In this document: piece by piece, positions 44,922 to 53,147 of the stretch
How positions within the stretch are numbered: the first letter of the stretch is position 1
How the letters are laid out: every line of letters starts with the position of its first letter
Assembly (NCBI RefSeq): GCF_030406325.1
Contig: NZ_JAUEQY010000019.1
Span: 62,001 to 126,000, forward strand
DNA from: Actinomadura sp. DC4
GTDB taxonomy: Bacteria; Actinomycetota; Actinomycetes; Streptosporangiales; Streptosporangiaceae
Direction: 5' to 3'
DNA length: 64,000 bases
Notes under the pieces: generated by a model
What the model saw: only the letters and a program-made list of their open reading frames with translations
Databases searched by the model: none
What the model was told of the DNA's origin: nothing
Program-made: the position numbers and the translations under genes

Positions 44922-45746
44922 TCACCGGCGTCGGCGCGCGATCACGGCGTTGCCGACCGCGAGCAGGATCCCCGCCACGAAGATCAGTGTGCCCATGACG
45001 TTGACCTGCGGTGGCAGGCCGTTCTTCTGCGCGCCCCAGATCCACAGCGGGAACGTCAGCGTGGAGCCGCTGTTGAAGCTGGTGATGATGAAGTCGTCGA
45101 TCGACAGCGCGAAGGCGAGGAGCGCGCCCGCGAGCACCGCCGGGAAGATCATCGGCAGGGTGACCAGCCGGAAAGCCGTCCAGCCGCCCGCCCCCAGGTC
45201 ACGCGCCGCCTCGTCGATCGCCGGGTCGAGCGTCAGCACGCGCGAGCGTACGGTGACCGCGACGAACGACAGCGAGAACATGATGTGCGCGGCGACGATC
45301 GTCCAGTAGCCGCGTCCCACGTTGAGCTGGACGAAGAACGACAGCAGCGACGCGCCCATCACCGTCTCCGGCGCCGAGATCGCGGCGAACTGCACGAGGT
45401 TCAGCGAACCCTGCCCGCGGAAGCGGTACCGGCCGAGCGCGAGCCCGATCAGGGTGCCCAGGACGGCGCTGCCGAACGTGGCGATCAGCGCGATCGTCAG
45501 GGAGTTCACCAGGGCCGTCGTCAGGTCCGGCACCGAGAAGAGCTGGGCGTACCACTTGAACGTGAAGCCCTGCCAGGTCAGGTTCAGCCGGCCCTTGGTG
45601 TTGTTGAACCCGAACGCGATCATGACCGCGATCGGCAGGCACAGCCAGATGATGATCAGCCAGGTGTAGCCGTACAGGAGCCGGTCCGACCAGCGCCCGC
45701 GCTGTTTGCGCGGCACCGCCTTCTTGTCCACTGCGGTCGCGGTCAT
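44922..45746 (-). CDS. potC: Polyamine ABC transporter permease, PotC-like
   Basis: This is a 274-residue permease with six helices. The cytoplasmic EAA loop is IDEAARDLGAGGWTAFRLVT, the docking site for the ATPase, and LSIDDFIITSFNSGSTLTFP follows as in PotC/YdcV. The N-terminus has a basic cytoplasmic stretch (VDKKAVPRKQRGRW). It is coupled to potB by a 4-base overlap and is followed 4 bases later by the FAD oxidoreductase. It works with potB, potD and potA as one importer. Confidence 0.93.
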   Translation of the reverse strand: MTATAVDKKAVPRKQRGRWSDRLLYGYTWLIIIWLCLPIAVMIAFGFNNTKGRLNLTWQGFTFKWYAQLFSVPDLTTALVNSLTIALIATFGSAVLGTLIGLALGRYRFRGQGSLNLVQFAAISAPETVMGASLLSFFVQLNVGRGYWTIVAAHIMFSLSFVAVTVRSRVLTLDPAIDEAARDLGAGGWTAFRLVTLPMIFPAVLAGALLAFALSIDDFIITSFNSGSTLTFPLWIWGAQKNGLPPQVNVMGTLIFVAGILLAVGNAVIARRRR

Positions 45747-46597
45747 CGGGCGGCCACCTCCAGCACGTCCTCGGTGCCCAGTGCCTTGGCGTACATGAAG
45801 ATCCCCAGGAGCAGGATCGCCATCAGCGTGAACGACAGCGCCGCGGCCTGCGGATAGTCGGTGTTGACCAGGTACAGGTTCTGGATGATGTTGCCGATCA
45901 TCGTGTTGTTGGTGCCGCCGAGCACGGTGGAGTTCACGTAGTCGGCGCTGACCGGTACGAACGTCATCAGGACCCCGGCGAAGACCCCCGGCAGCGACAG
46001 CGGGAAGACCACGCGGACGAACGCCTGCGTCGGCGAGGCGTACAGGTCCTGCGCCGCCTCGATCATCTTCGGGTCCACCCGTTCCAGCGCCACGTAGATC
46101 GGCAGCACCATGAACGGCAGGTAGTTGTACGTGAGGCCGGCCACGACCGCGAACCCGGTGGCGATCACGTGGAAGTCCTGCGGCAGCAGCCCGACGTCCT
46201 TCAGCGGGGACAGGACGATGCCGTCGTCGGCGAGCAGGAACTTCCAGGAGAAGGTCCGCAGCACGAACGACACGAAGAACGGCAGCAGGATCAGGAACAG
46301 GTAGGTCGTCTTGCGCGCGCCGCCGCGGAAGGCGATCCAGTACGCCGCCGGGTAGGCGAGCACGATGCACGCCGCGGTGGCGAGCAGGCCGTACACCAGC
46401 GACCGGATGAGCTGGTCGTCGTAGGTGGACAGGCCGTCGGTGTAGTTCTGCCAGTGCCAGGTGAGCCGGAAGCCGTTGACGACGTCGCCCTGCATCAGCG
46501 AGAACGACAGCATCACGATCATCGGCACCACGAAGAAGATCGCCAGCCAGAGCCCTCCGGGGAGGATCAGGGCGTACGGCGCGAGACGTCTGCGCAT
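45743..46597 (-). CDS. potB: Polyamine ABC transporter permease, PotB-like
   Basis: This is a 284-residue permease with six helices. The EAA loop is IEAAQDLYASPTQAFVRVVF, and LTYNYLPFMVLPIYVALERV precedes it as in PotB/YdcU. Its stop overlaps the potC start by 4 bases; its own start is 3 bases after the potD stop. Length and topology are typical of the family. The first helix (LILPGGLWLAIFFVVPMIVM) follows a short cytoplasmic N-terminus. Confidence 0.93.
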   Translation of the reverse strand: MRRRLAPYALILPGGLWLAIFFVVPMIVMLSFSLMQGDVVNGFRLTWHWQNYTDGLSTYDDQLIRSLVYGLLATAACIVLAYPAAYWIAFRGGARKTTYLFLILLPFFVSFVLRTFSWKFLLADDGIVLSPLKDVGLLPQDFHVIATGFAVVAGLTYNYLPFMVLPIYVALERVDPKMIEAAQDLYASPTQAFVRVVFPLSLPGVFAGVLMTFVPVSADYVNSTVLGGTNNTMIGNIIQNLYLVNTDYPQAAALSFTLMAILLLGIFMYAKALGTEDVLEVAAR

Positions 46598-46600
46598 CGA

Positions 46601-47821
46601 TCAGCCTGCCGTGATGTGCTGGAAGACGGCGTTGTATTCCTTCTCCGTCGCCGGGGTCAGGCTGCGGTAGTGGCGCAGCTTGGCGTAGTCGGCCTCGGAG
46701 GGGAACACCAGCGGGCTGGTGGAGACGGCCTGCAGCGACTTCTGGTCCGCGCCGGTCGCCTTGGCGGCGTCGGCGGCGATGACGTCCTTGGCCGCGGGCA
46801 CCGGCGTGACGTAGTTGATGATCTCCGTCAGCTTGGCGGCGGTGGCCGGCTGGTAGAGGTAGTCCATCAGCATGAGCGCGTCGACCGGGTTCGCGGCGGT
46901 CTTGGGGATCATCAGGTTGTCGGTCCAGATCGTCGCCCCCTCCTTGGGGATGACGAACTTCAGGTCCGACTTCTCCGAGAGGTTCTGCTGGAAGATGTCA
47001 CCGGACCAGGCCATCGTGAGCCACACGTCGCCGCGGGTCAGGGCGTCGATGTAGTCCTGCTCGTAGTACTTGCGGACGATGCCCTTGTCCTTTTGTTCCT
47101 GCAGCTTGGCGCCGGCCTTCTTCCAGTCCTCCGGCGTCGACTTCTCCGGGTCGATGCCGAGGGCGAACATCCCGAAGTTCCCGATCTCCTGGCCGTCGGA
47201 CATCATCCCGACCTTGCCCTTGAACGCGGGGTCCCACAGATCCTGCATGCTGGTGATCTCGCGCCCGGTCTTCTTGGGGTCGTACGCGATGCCGGTGATG
47301 CCGGTCGTGTACGGGATGCTGTAGACGTTGCCCGGGTCGAAGGACTCCTTCTTGTAGATCGGGTCCGCGTTCTTGGCGAAGTTCGGCAGCTTGGAGTGGT
47401 CCAGCGGCACCAGGTAGCCCAGCTCGACGAGCTTGGTGAACTCCACGCCGTTGGTGACCACCATGAGGTCGTAGCCGATCGACTGGCCGGCCTGGAGCTG
47501 CGGCGCGATCTTGCCGAACCACTGGGGGTCGTCCTGGATGACCTCGCGATAGGTCACCGAGATCCCGGTCGCCTGTGTGAACGCCTTGAGGGGCGTACGG
47601 CCCTTGTCCATGTAGAGCGGCCAGTTCGCGAAGTTCACGTGGCCGTTCTTGGTCTTGCCGGCCCAGTACTTCTGCACGTCGTTCTGCTGGGGCGGCGCCG
47701 CCTTCTGGCCCTTGACGCCGCAGGCGGCCAGGCCGAGGCCGGCGCCCGTGAGGCCGAGGAGCCGCAGCGCGTCGCGGCGGCTGCCGGTCATGCCGCGAAG
47801 GAACGCGGGGTCGGTGTTCAT
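46601..47821 (-). CDS. potD: Spermidine/putrescine-binding lipoprotein, PotD-like
   Basis: This is a 406-residue binding protein. The N-terminus carries SRRDALRLLGLTG, a twin-arginine-like motif, and then the lipobox LAAC (about residues 31-34), so export by Tat and lipid anchoring are both likely. The body is the PotD fold (NFANWPLYMDKGRTPLKAF, TTGITGIAYDPKKTG, TMAWSGDIFQQNLSEKSDLK). Aromatic and acidic residues that line the polyamine site in PotD appear conserved, but I cannot decide between putrescine and spermidine. It lies 1 base after potA. Confidence 0.92.
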   Translation of the reverse strand: MNTDPAFLRGMTGSRRDALRLLGLTGAGLGLAACGVKGQKAAPPQQNDVQKYWAGKTKNGHVNFANWPLYMDKGRTPLKAFTQATGISVTYREVIQDDPQWFGKIAPQLQAGQSIGYDLMVVTNGVEFTKLVELGYLVPLDHSKLPNFAKNADPIYKKESFDPGNVYSIPYTTGITGIAYDPKKTGREITSMQDLWDPAFKGKVGMMSDGQEIGNFGMFALGIDPEKSTPEDWKKAGAKLQEQKDKGIVRKYYEQDYIDALTRGDVWLTMAWSGDIFQQNLSEKSDLKFVIPKEGATIWTDNLMIPKTAANPVDALMLMDYLYQPATAAKLTEIINYVTPVPAAKDVIAADAAKATGADQKSLQAVSTSPLVFPSEADYAKLRHYRSLTPATEKEYNAVFQHITAG

Positions 47822-47822
47822 G

Positions 47823-49007
47823 TCAGGCTCCGATCACGTAGGAGTGGCGCGGTTCCCACGACAGCCAGACGCTGTCCCCCCGGGTGGCGACGTCATCCGC
47901 GGAGGAGACGTTCTGCACGAAGACGACGACCTCGGCGCCGGTCGAGGTGCGCACGCTGTAGTTGGTGAACATGCCGAGGTACACGACCTCGGTCACGGTG
48001 CCGCGCACCGCGCAGCCGTCGCCCTCCGGGGGATCGGGGCGGACGTCGATCTTCTCCGGCCGTACGGTGAGCTCGATCTCCTCACCGGGTGCCACCTCGC
48101 GCGGCACGACGATCCGCTCCCCCGGGCCGGGCTCGATCGTCGCGGTGCCCGATCCGCTGCGGTCGACGGTCCCGGACAGGACGTTGGAGGTGCCGATGAA
48201 GCCGGCCACGAACTTCGTCGCGGGCCGTTCGTAGATCTCGCGGGGCGAGCCGAGCTGCTCGATCAGCCCGTCGTTCATCACCGCGATGCGGTCCGACATC
48301 GTCAGCGCCTCGTTCTGGTCGTGCGTCACGTACACGAACGTGATGCCGACCTCGCGCTGGATGCGCTTGAGCTCGACCTGCATGGCCTGGCGGAGCTTGA
48401 GGTCCAGCGCGCCGAGCGGCTCGTCCAGCAGGAGGGCGCGCGGCCGGTTGACCAGGGCGCGGGCGAGCGCGACGCGCTGCTGCTGCCCGCCGGACAGCTC
48501 GCGCGGCCGGCGTTTCTCCCGGCCCTCGAGGTCGACGATCTCCAGCATCTCGCCGGCGCGGCGGGCGGCCTCGTCCTTGGCCACGCCCTTGCGGCGCAGC
48601 CCGAACGCGACGTTCTCCAGCACGCTCATGTGCGGGAACAGCGCGTAGGACTGGAAGACCATGTTGACGTCGCGTTTGTTCGGCGGGACGCCCACGACGT
48701 TCTTGCCGTGCAGGAAGACCTCGCCGTCCGTCGGCTCGTCGAACCCGGCGATCATGCGCATCGTCGTGGTCTTGCCGCAGCCGGACGGGCCGAGCAGCGA
48801 GAAGAACTCCCCCTCGCCGATGGTCACGTCGACGCCCTTGACCGCGGCGACGGCGTCGCCATGCGCCTGGAACGTCTTGGTGATCCCCCTGAGCTCGATC
48901 GCCGCGAGCTCGGTCCCGGTCTCTTGCACCTCTGCGTGTGTCTCCGTCACAGTGCTTCCTGATTCCCTCGGCTCGCTCGGCCGGTTCTCGCCGACCGGGC
49001 TACTCAC
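47823..49007 (-). CDS. potA: Polyamine ABC transporter ATPase, PotA-like
   Basis: This is a 394-residue ATPase. Walker A is LGPSGCGKTTTMRMIAG, the signature LSGGQQQRVALARALV, Walker B ALLLDEPLGALDLK, and the switch His is in VYVTHDQNEAL; a C-terminal TOBE regulatory domain follows from about 290. GTG 49007 has GAGG 5 bases upstream; GTG 48950, with AGGAAG upstream, is also possible and would remove a 19-residue polar extension. The gene starts 16 bases after the aldehyde dehydrogenase and ends 1 base before potD. Confidence 0.94.
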   Translation of the reverse strand: MSSPVGENRPSEPRESGSTVTETHAEVQETGTELAAIELRGITKTFQAHGDAVAAVKGVDVTIGEGEFFSLLGPSGCGKTTTMRMIAGFDEPTDGEVFLHGKNVVGVPPNKRDVNMVFQSYALFPHMSVLENVAFGLRRKGVAKDEAARRAGEMLEIVDLEGREKRRPRELSGGQQQRVALARALVNRPRALLLDEPLGALDLKLRQAMQVELKRIQREVGITFVYVTHDQNEALTMSDRIAVMNDGLIEQLGSPREIYERPATKFVAGFIGTSNVLSGTVDRSGSGTATIEPGPGERIVVPREVAPGEEIELTVRPEKIDVRPDPPEGDGCAVRGTVTEVVYLGMFTNYSVRTSTGAEVVVFVQNVSSADDVATRGDSVWLSWEPRHSYVIGA

Positions 49008-49023
49008 CGGTGCCTCGCAAACC

Positions 49024-50454
49024 TCACTCGCCGGCTCCGATATGGCTCATCACGTGCTTGATGCGCGTGTAGTCCTCGAACCCGTACATCGACAGGTCCT
49101 TGCCGTACCCCGAGTGCTTGAAGCCGCCGTGCGGCATCTCCGACGCGAACGGAATGTGGGTGTTGATCCACACGGCGCCGAAGTCGAGTCTCTTGGCCAT
49201 CCGCATCGCGCGTCCATGGTCCGTCGTCCACACGCTCGCCGCCAGGCCGTAGTCCACGCCGTTGGCCCAGCGCAGCGCCTCGTCCTCGTCGGCGAACCGC
49301 TGCACCGTGATGACCGGGCCGAAGATCTCGGTCTGGATCATCTCGTCGCCTTGGTTCAGGCCGCCGACGACGGTGGGCGCGTAGAAGTAGCCGCGGTCAC
49401 CGACGCGCTCGCCGCCCGCCAGCACCTGGGCGTGCGCGGGGGCGCGGTCGAGGAAGCCGTTGACGCGGGCGAGCTGGTTCGCGTTGTTGAGCGGCCCGAA
49501 GAAGGCGTCCTCATCCGAGGGCGGGCCGGTACGGGTGCCGCGTGCCTTCTCGGCGAGGGCGGCCACGAAGTCGTCGTGTACGCCGGGCCCGGCGATGACG
49601 CGGGTGGCCGCGGTGCAGTCCTGGCCGGCGTTGAAGTAGCCGGCCTCGGCGATGCCCTGCGCGGCACGTTCCACGTCGGCGTCGTCGAAGACGATCACCG
49701 GCGCCTTGCCCCCGAGCTCCAGGTGGACCTTCTTCAGGGTCTCGGCGGCCTGCTTGGCGACCTCCTTGCCGGCCCGTACGGAACCGGTGACCGAGACCAT
49801 CTGCGGAATCGGGTGGCCCACGAGCTCGCGGCCGGTGTCCCGGTCGCCGCAGACGACGTTGAGCACGCCGGGGGGGAGGAACTCCGCCGCGATCTCGGCC
49901 AGCAGGAGGCTCGTGACCGGCGTCGTGTCCGAGGGCTTGAGCACGACGGCGTTGCCCGCCGCCAGCGCCGGAGCGATCTTCCAGGTGGCCATGACCATCG
50001 GGTAGTTCCAGGGAGTTACCTGCGCGCACACACCGATCGGCTCGCGCCGGATCATCGAGGTGTGGTCGGCCATGTACTCCCCCGCCGACCGTCCCTCCAG
50101 CAGCCGGGCGCAGCCGGCGAAGAACCGGAACTCATCGACCATCGGGCCGATCTCCTCGTCCCGGGTCAGCTGGAGCGGCTTGCCGGTGTTGCGGCACTCG
50201 GCCTGGACCAGCTCCTCGGCCCTGGCCTCGACGGCGTCGGCGATGCGCAGGAGGGCCAGGCTCCGCTCCCCCGGCGTCGCGTCGCGCCACTCCTCGAAGG
50301 CGGAGGCCGCCGCGGTCATCGCGGCGTCGACGTCCGCGGCTCCGGACAGAGGCGCCTGGTCATAGGGCTCACCGGTGCTCGGGTCGACCACGTCGGACGT
50401 ACGCCCGTCCTTGGCGTCGACATGCTCACCGTTCACGAAGTTACGCAGAGCCAC
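49024..50454 (-). CDS. Gamma-aminobutyraldehyde-type aldehyde dehydrogenase
   Basis: This 476-residue NAD(P)-dependent ALDH has the nucleotide region [20 protein letters not shown] and [20 protein letters not shown], the general-base Glu in [15 protein letters not shown], and the catalytic Cys in [12 protein letters not shown]. It is closest to gamma-aminobutyraldehyde/betaine aldehyde dehydrogenases (YdcW/PatD/PuuC group). As the first gene of the polyamine operon it would oxidise 4-aminobutanal, made by the aminotransferase or FAD oxidase, to GABA. It is divergent from the Lrp/AsnC gene; the shared region holds an inverted repeat. Confidence 0.9.
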   Translation of the reverse strand: MALRNFVNGEHVDAKDGRTSDVVDPSTGEPYDQAPLSGAADVDAAMTAAASAFEEWRDATPGERSLALLRIADAVEARAEELVQAECRNTGKPLQLTRDEEIGPMVDEFRFFAGCARLLEGRSAGEYMADHTSMIRREPIGVCAQVTPWNYPMVMATWKIAPALAAGNAVVLKPSDTTPVTSLLLAEIAAEFLPPGVLNVVCGDRDTGRELVGHPIPQMVSVTGSVRAGKEVAKQAAETLKKVHLELGGKAPVIVFDDADVERAAQGIAEAGYFNAGQDCTAATRVIAGPGVHDDFVAALAEKARGTRTGPPSDEDAFFGPLNNANQLARVNGFLDRAPAHAQVLAGGERVGDRGYFYAPTVVGGLNQGDEMIQTEIFGPVITVQRFADEDEALRWANGVDYGLAASVWTTDHGRAMRMAKRLDFGAVWINTHIPFASEMPHGGFKHSGYGKDLSMYGFEDYTRIKHVMSHIGAGE

Positions 50455-50517
50455 ATTCGACCTCCGACCTGGATTCGGATGGCCCCGACCATGTCAGAAC
50501 AATTCGCCGTAAACAAG

Positions 50518-50561
50518 GGATTCCGTTGTTACAATCGGATTTCACGACGGAATCCTTGACA
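50518..50561. promoter_or_regulatory. Divergent promoter region with long inverted repeat (polyamine locus)
   Basis: GGATTCCGT (50518-50526) and ACGGAATCC (50547-50555) form a perfect 9-bp inverted repeat, 20 bases apart. The right arm is directly followed by a consensus -35 TTGACA (50556-50561), with CACGAT 16 bases later as the -10 for the Lrp gene. On the minus strand TTGTAA and TACGGC with 17-base spacing could serve the dehydrogenase operon and would include the left arm. Confidence 0.65.
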
Positions 50562-50603
50562 AACTGTGCACAGCTGACACGATGTCGCATCGAGGAGGAC
50601 TCG

Positions 50604-51104
50604 ATGACCGACGACCACCCACCCCTCGTACGGCAGGCGCCGAACGGGCGGCGTTCAGGTGTGATTCTCGACGAGACGTCAAAGAAGATCATTGAGTTGC
50701 TGCAGGCGGACGGGCGCCGCTCGTACGCCGCGCTCGGCAAGTCCGTCGGCCTGTCCGAGGCCGCGGTACGCCAGCGGGTCCAGCGGTTGCTCGAGTCGGG
50801 CGTGATGCAGATCGTCGCGGTGACCGATCCCCTGTCGCTGGGCTTCCTGCGGCAGGCGATGATCGGCGTCAAGTGTGAGGGGGACCTGGAAACCGTCGCG
50901 GACAGGCTGGCCGCGATGGACGAGATCGACTACGTCGTGATCACCGCCGGGTCCTTCGACCTGCTCGCGGAGCTGGTCTGCGAAAGCGACGATCACCTGC
51001 TCGAACTCCTCGGCCGCATCCGGGCCATTCCCAAGGTCACGAGCACCGAGAGCTTCGTCTACCTCAAGCTCCGCAAGCAGATCTACTCCTGGGGGACCCG
51101 GTGA
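50604..51104 (+). CDS. Lrp/AsnC-family transcriptional regulator
   Basis: This is a 166-residue regulator. The helix-turn-helix region runs from LDETSKKIIELLQADGRRSY to SVGLSEAAVRQRVQRLLESG, and the RAM/AsnC ligand domain follows (VVITAGSFDLLAELVCESDD, then IPKVTSTESFVYLKLRKQIY). ATG 50604 follows GAGGAGG, and a frame extension to 50526 is unlikely. It probably controls the divergent polyamine operon and the co-directional aminotransferase, which starts 25 bases downstream. An amino acid or polyamine would be the effector. Confidence 0.92.
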   Translation: MTDDHPPLVRQAPNGRRSGVILDETSKKIIELLQADGRRSYAALGKSVGLSEAAVRQRVQRLLESGVMQIVAVTDPLSLGFLRQAMIGVKCEGDLETVADRLAAMDEIDYVVITAGSFDLLAELVCESDDHLLELLGRIRAIPKVTSTESFVYLKLRKQIYSWGTR

Positions 51105-51129
51105 CCTCAGCGCAAGGAAAGTGAGCACC

Positions 51130-52485
51130 ATGAACATCCAGGACGCGGCGAAGCGGCACCTGTGGATGCACTTCACCCGGATGTCGGCCTATCAGGACAC
51201 CGACGTGCCGGTCATCGTGCGCGGCGAGGGGCCGTACGTCTTCGACGACAAGGGCCGCCGCTACCTGGACGGGCTGTCGGGCCTGTTCGTCTCCCAGATC
51301 GGCCACGGGCGCGCCGAACTGGCCGAGGCGGCGGCCCGGCAGGCCGGTGAGCTGGCCTACTTCCCGCTGTGGTCCTACGCGCACCCGAACGCCGTCGAGC
51401 TGGCCGAGCGCCTGGCCAATCTCGCGCCGGCCGACCTCAACCGGGTGTTCTTCACCACGAGCGGCTCCGAGGCGGTCGAGTCGGCCTTCAAACTGGCCCG
51501 CAACTACTTCAAGCTGACCGGGGAGCCGGGCCGCTACAAGGTCATCAGCCGGGACATCGCCTACCACGGCACCTCGATGGGCGCACTGTCGATCACCGGC
51601 CTGGCCGACATCAAGCCCCCGTTCGAGCCGCTGGTGCCGGGGTCGGTCCGCGTGCCGAACACCAACTTCTACCGCGCGCCGGAGTACGGCGACTCGCTCG
51701 AACGCTTCGGGCAGTGGGCGGCCGACGAGATCGAGCGCGCCATCCTGCGTGAGGGCCCGGAGTCGGTGGCCGCGGTCTACCTGGAGCCGGTGCAGAACTC
51801 CGGCGGCTGCTTCCCGCCGCCGCCCGGCTACTTCCAGCGGGTGCGCGAGATCTGCGACCGGCACGGCGTGCTGCTCGTCTCCGACGAGGTGATCTGCGCG
51901 TTCGGGCGGCTCGGCCACTACTTCGGCTCCGAACGGTACGGCTACCGGCCGGACGTCATCACCTTCGCCAAGGGCCTGACCTCCGGGTACTCCCCGCTCG
52001 GCGGCATGCTGGTCAGTGACCGGCTGATGGAGCCGTTCACCAAGGGCTCGGCGACCTTCCTGCACGGCATCACCTTCGCCGGGCACCCGGTCTCGTCCGC
52101 GGTCGCGCTGGCCAACCTGGACGTGTTCGAGAAGGAGAAGATCCTCGACAACGTCCGCGCCAACGAGGCCGGCTTCCGCGGGACGCTGGAGAAGCTGGGC
52201 GACCTGCCGATCGTCGGCGACGTGCGCGGCGACGGCTACTTCTACGGCATCGAGCTGGTCAAGGACAAGGCGACCAGGACGACCTTCGACGACGACGAGT
52301 CCGAGCGGCTGCTGCGGGGCTTCCTGTCCCCCGCACTGTTCGAGGCCGGCCTGGTCTGCCGCGCCGACGACCGCGGCGACCCCGTCATCCAGCTCGCGCC
52401 GCCGCTCATCTGCGGCCAGGAGCACTTCGACGAGATCGAGCGCATCTTGCGGTCCGTGCTCACGGAGGCGTGGGACCGGCTCTGA
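51130..52485 (+). CDS. Putrescine/omega-amino aminotransferase (class III)
   Basis: This is a 451-residue PLP enzyme. Phosphate-binding TSGSEAVESAF is at about 110-120, the ring Asp is in LLVSDEVICAFGRLG, and the Schiff-base Lys in TFAKGLTSGYSPLGG (Lys281). It groups with putrescine:pyruvate and beta-alanine/omega-amino transaminases (SpuC-like). I choose ATG 51130 because AAGGAAA is 9 bases upstream; GTG 51121 touches that site. With the dehydrogenase it would convert putrescine through 4-aminobutanal to GABA. Its stop overlaps the next start (TGATG). Confidence 0.9.
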   Translation: MNIQDAAKRHLWMHFTRMSAYQDTDVPVIVRGEGPYVFDDKGRRYLDGLSGLFVSQIGHGRAELAEAAARQAGELAYFPLWSYAHPNAVELAERLANLAPADLNRVFFTTSGSEAVESAFKLARNYFKLTGEPGRYKVISRDIAYHGTSMGALSITGLADIKPPFEPLVPGSVRVPNTNFYRAPEYGDSLERFGQWAADEIERAILREGPESVAAVYLEPVQNSGGCFPPPPGYFQRVREICDRHGVLLVSDEVICAFGRLGHYFGSERYGYRPDVITFAKGLTSGYSPLGGMLVSDRLMEPFTKGSATFLHGITFAGHPVSSAVALANLDVFEKEKILDNVRANEAGFRGTLEKLGDLPIVGDVRGDGYFYGIELVKDKATRTTFDDDESERLLRGFLSPALFEAGLVCRADDRGDPVIQLAPPLICGQEHFDEIERILRSVLTEAWDRL

Positions 52486-53147
52486 TGGAGTCGTACGGGG
52501 ACTTGTCCGAGACCGAGCGCACGCGTCACCGGCGGCTGCGCGAACAGGGCCGTACGGACCGGTCGGCCCTGTTCGCGGTGTTGCGCGCCGGGTTCGTCTG
52601 CCACCTGGGCGTCGTGCTCGACGGGACGCCGTTCGTCGTCCCGACCGTGTACGGCGTCGACGAGCGGTTCCTGTACTTCCACGGGTCGGTGGCGAGCCGC
52701 AGCCTCGAGGGCGGGCAGGCGGTGTGCGTCACGGTGACGCACGTCGACGGGTTGGTACTCGCACGCTCGGTGTTCGAGCACGGCGTGAACTACCGCAGCG
52801 CCGTGATCTACGGCGTGCCGCGGGCGCTGACCGGGCCGGACAAGCTCGCCGCGCTCCGCGTACTGAGCGAGCACGCCGCCCCCGGCCAGTGGGACTACGC
52901 GCGGCGGCCGAGCAAGAAGGAGCTCGCGGCCACCACGATCTTCGCGCTGCCGCTGGACGAGGCGTCGGTGAAGGTCGCCGAGGGCCCGCCCGGCGACGGC
53001 GACGGCCCGGACGCCGAGCTCGGCCTGTGGGCCGGGGTCGTGCCGATGGAGACCGTACGCCGGCCGCCCGAGCCCGACCCCGCGCTGCCCGCCGGCATCG
53101 CCGTGCCCGCCCACATCATGAAGATCGCCTCACCGGACGGCGCGTAG
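52485..53147 (+). CDS. Pyridoxamine 5'-phosphate oxidase-family flavin-binding protein
   Basis: This 220-residue split-barrel protein of the nitroimidazole-resistance/flavin-nucleotide-binding group (NimA-like) has FVCHLGVVLDGTPFVVPTVY and FLYFHGSVASRSLEGGQAVC as the core strands that hold the flavin. The C-terminal part is Pro/Gly-rich. It is translated with the aminotransferase (TGATG overlap), but its role in polyamine metabolism is unknown. It overlaps the convergent DUF2079 gene by 18 bases. An in-frame GTG at 52470 is less likely. Confidence 0.88.
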   Translation: MESYGDLSETERTRHRRLREQGRTDRSALFAVLRAGFVCHLGVVLDGTPFVVPTVYGVDERFLYFHGSVASRSLEGGQAVCVTVTHVDGLVLARSVFEHGVNYRSAVIYGVPRALTGPDKLAALRVLSEHAAPGQWDYARRPSKKELAATTIFALPLDEASVKVAEGPPGDGDGPDAELGLWAGVVPMETVRRPPEPDPALPAGIAVPAHIMKIASPDGA

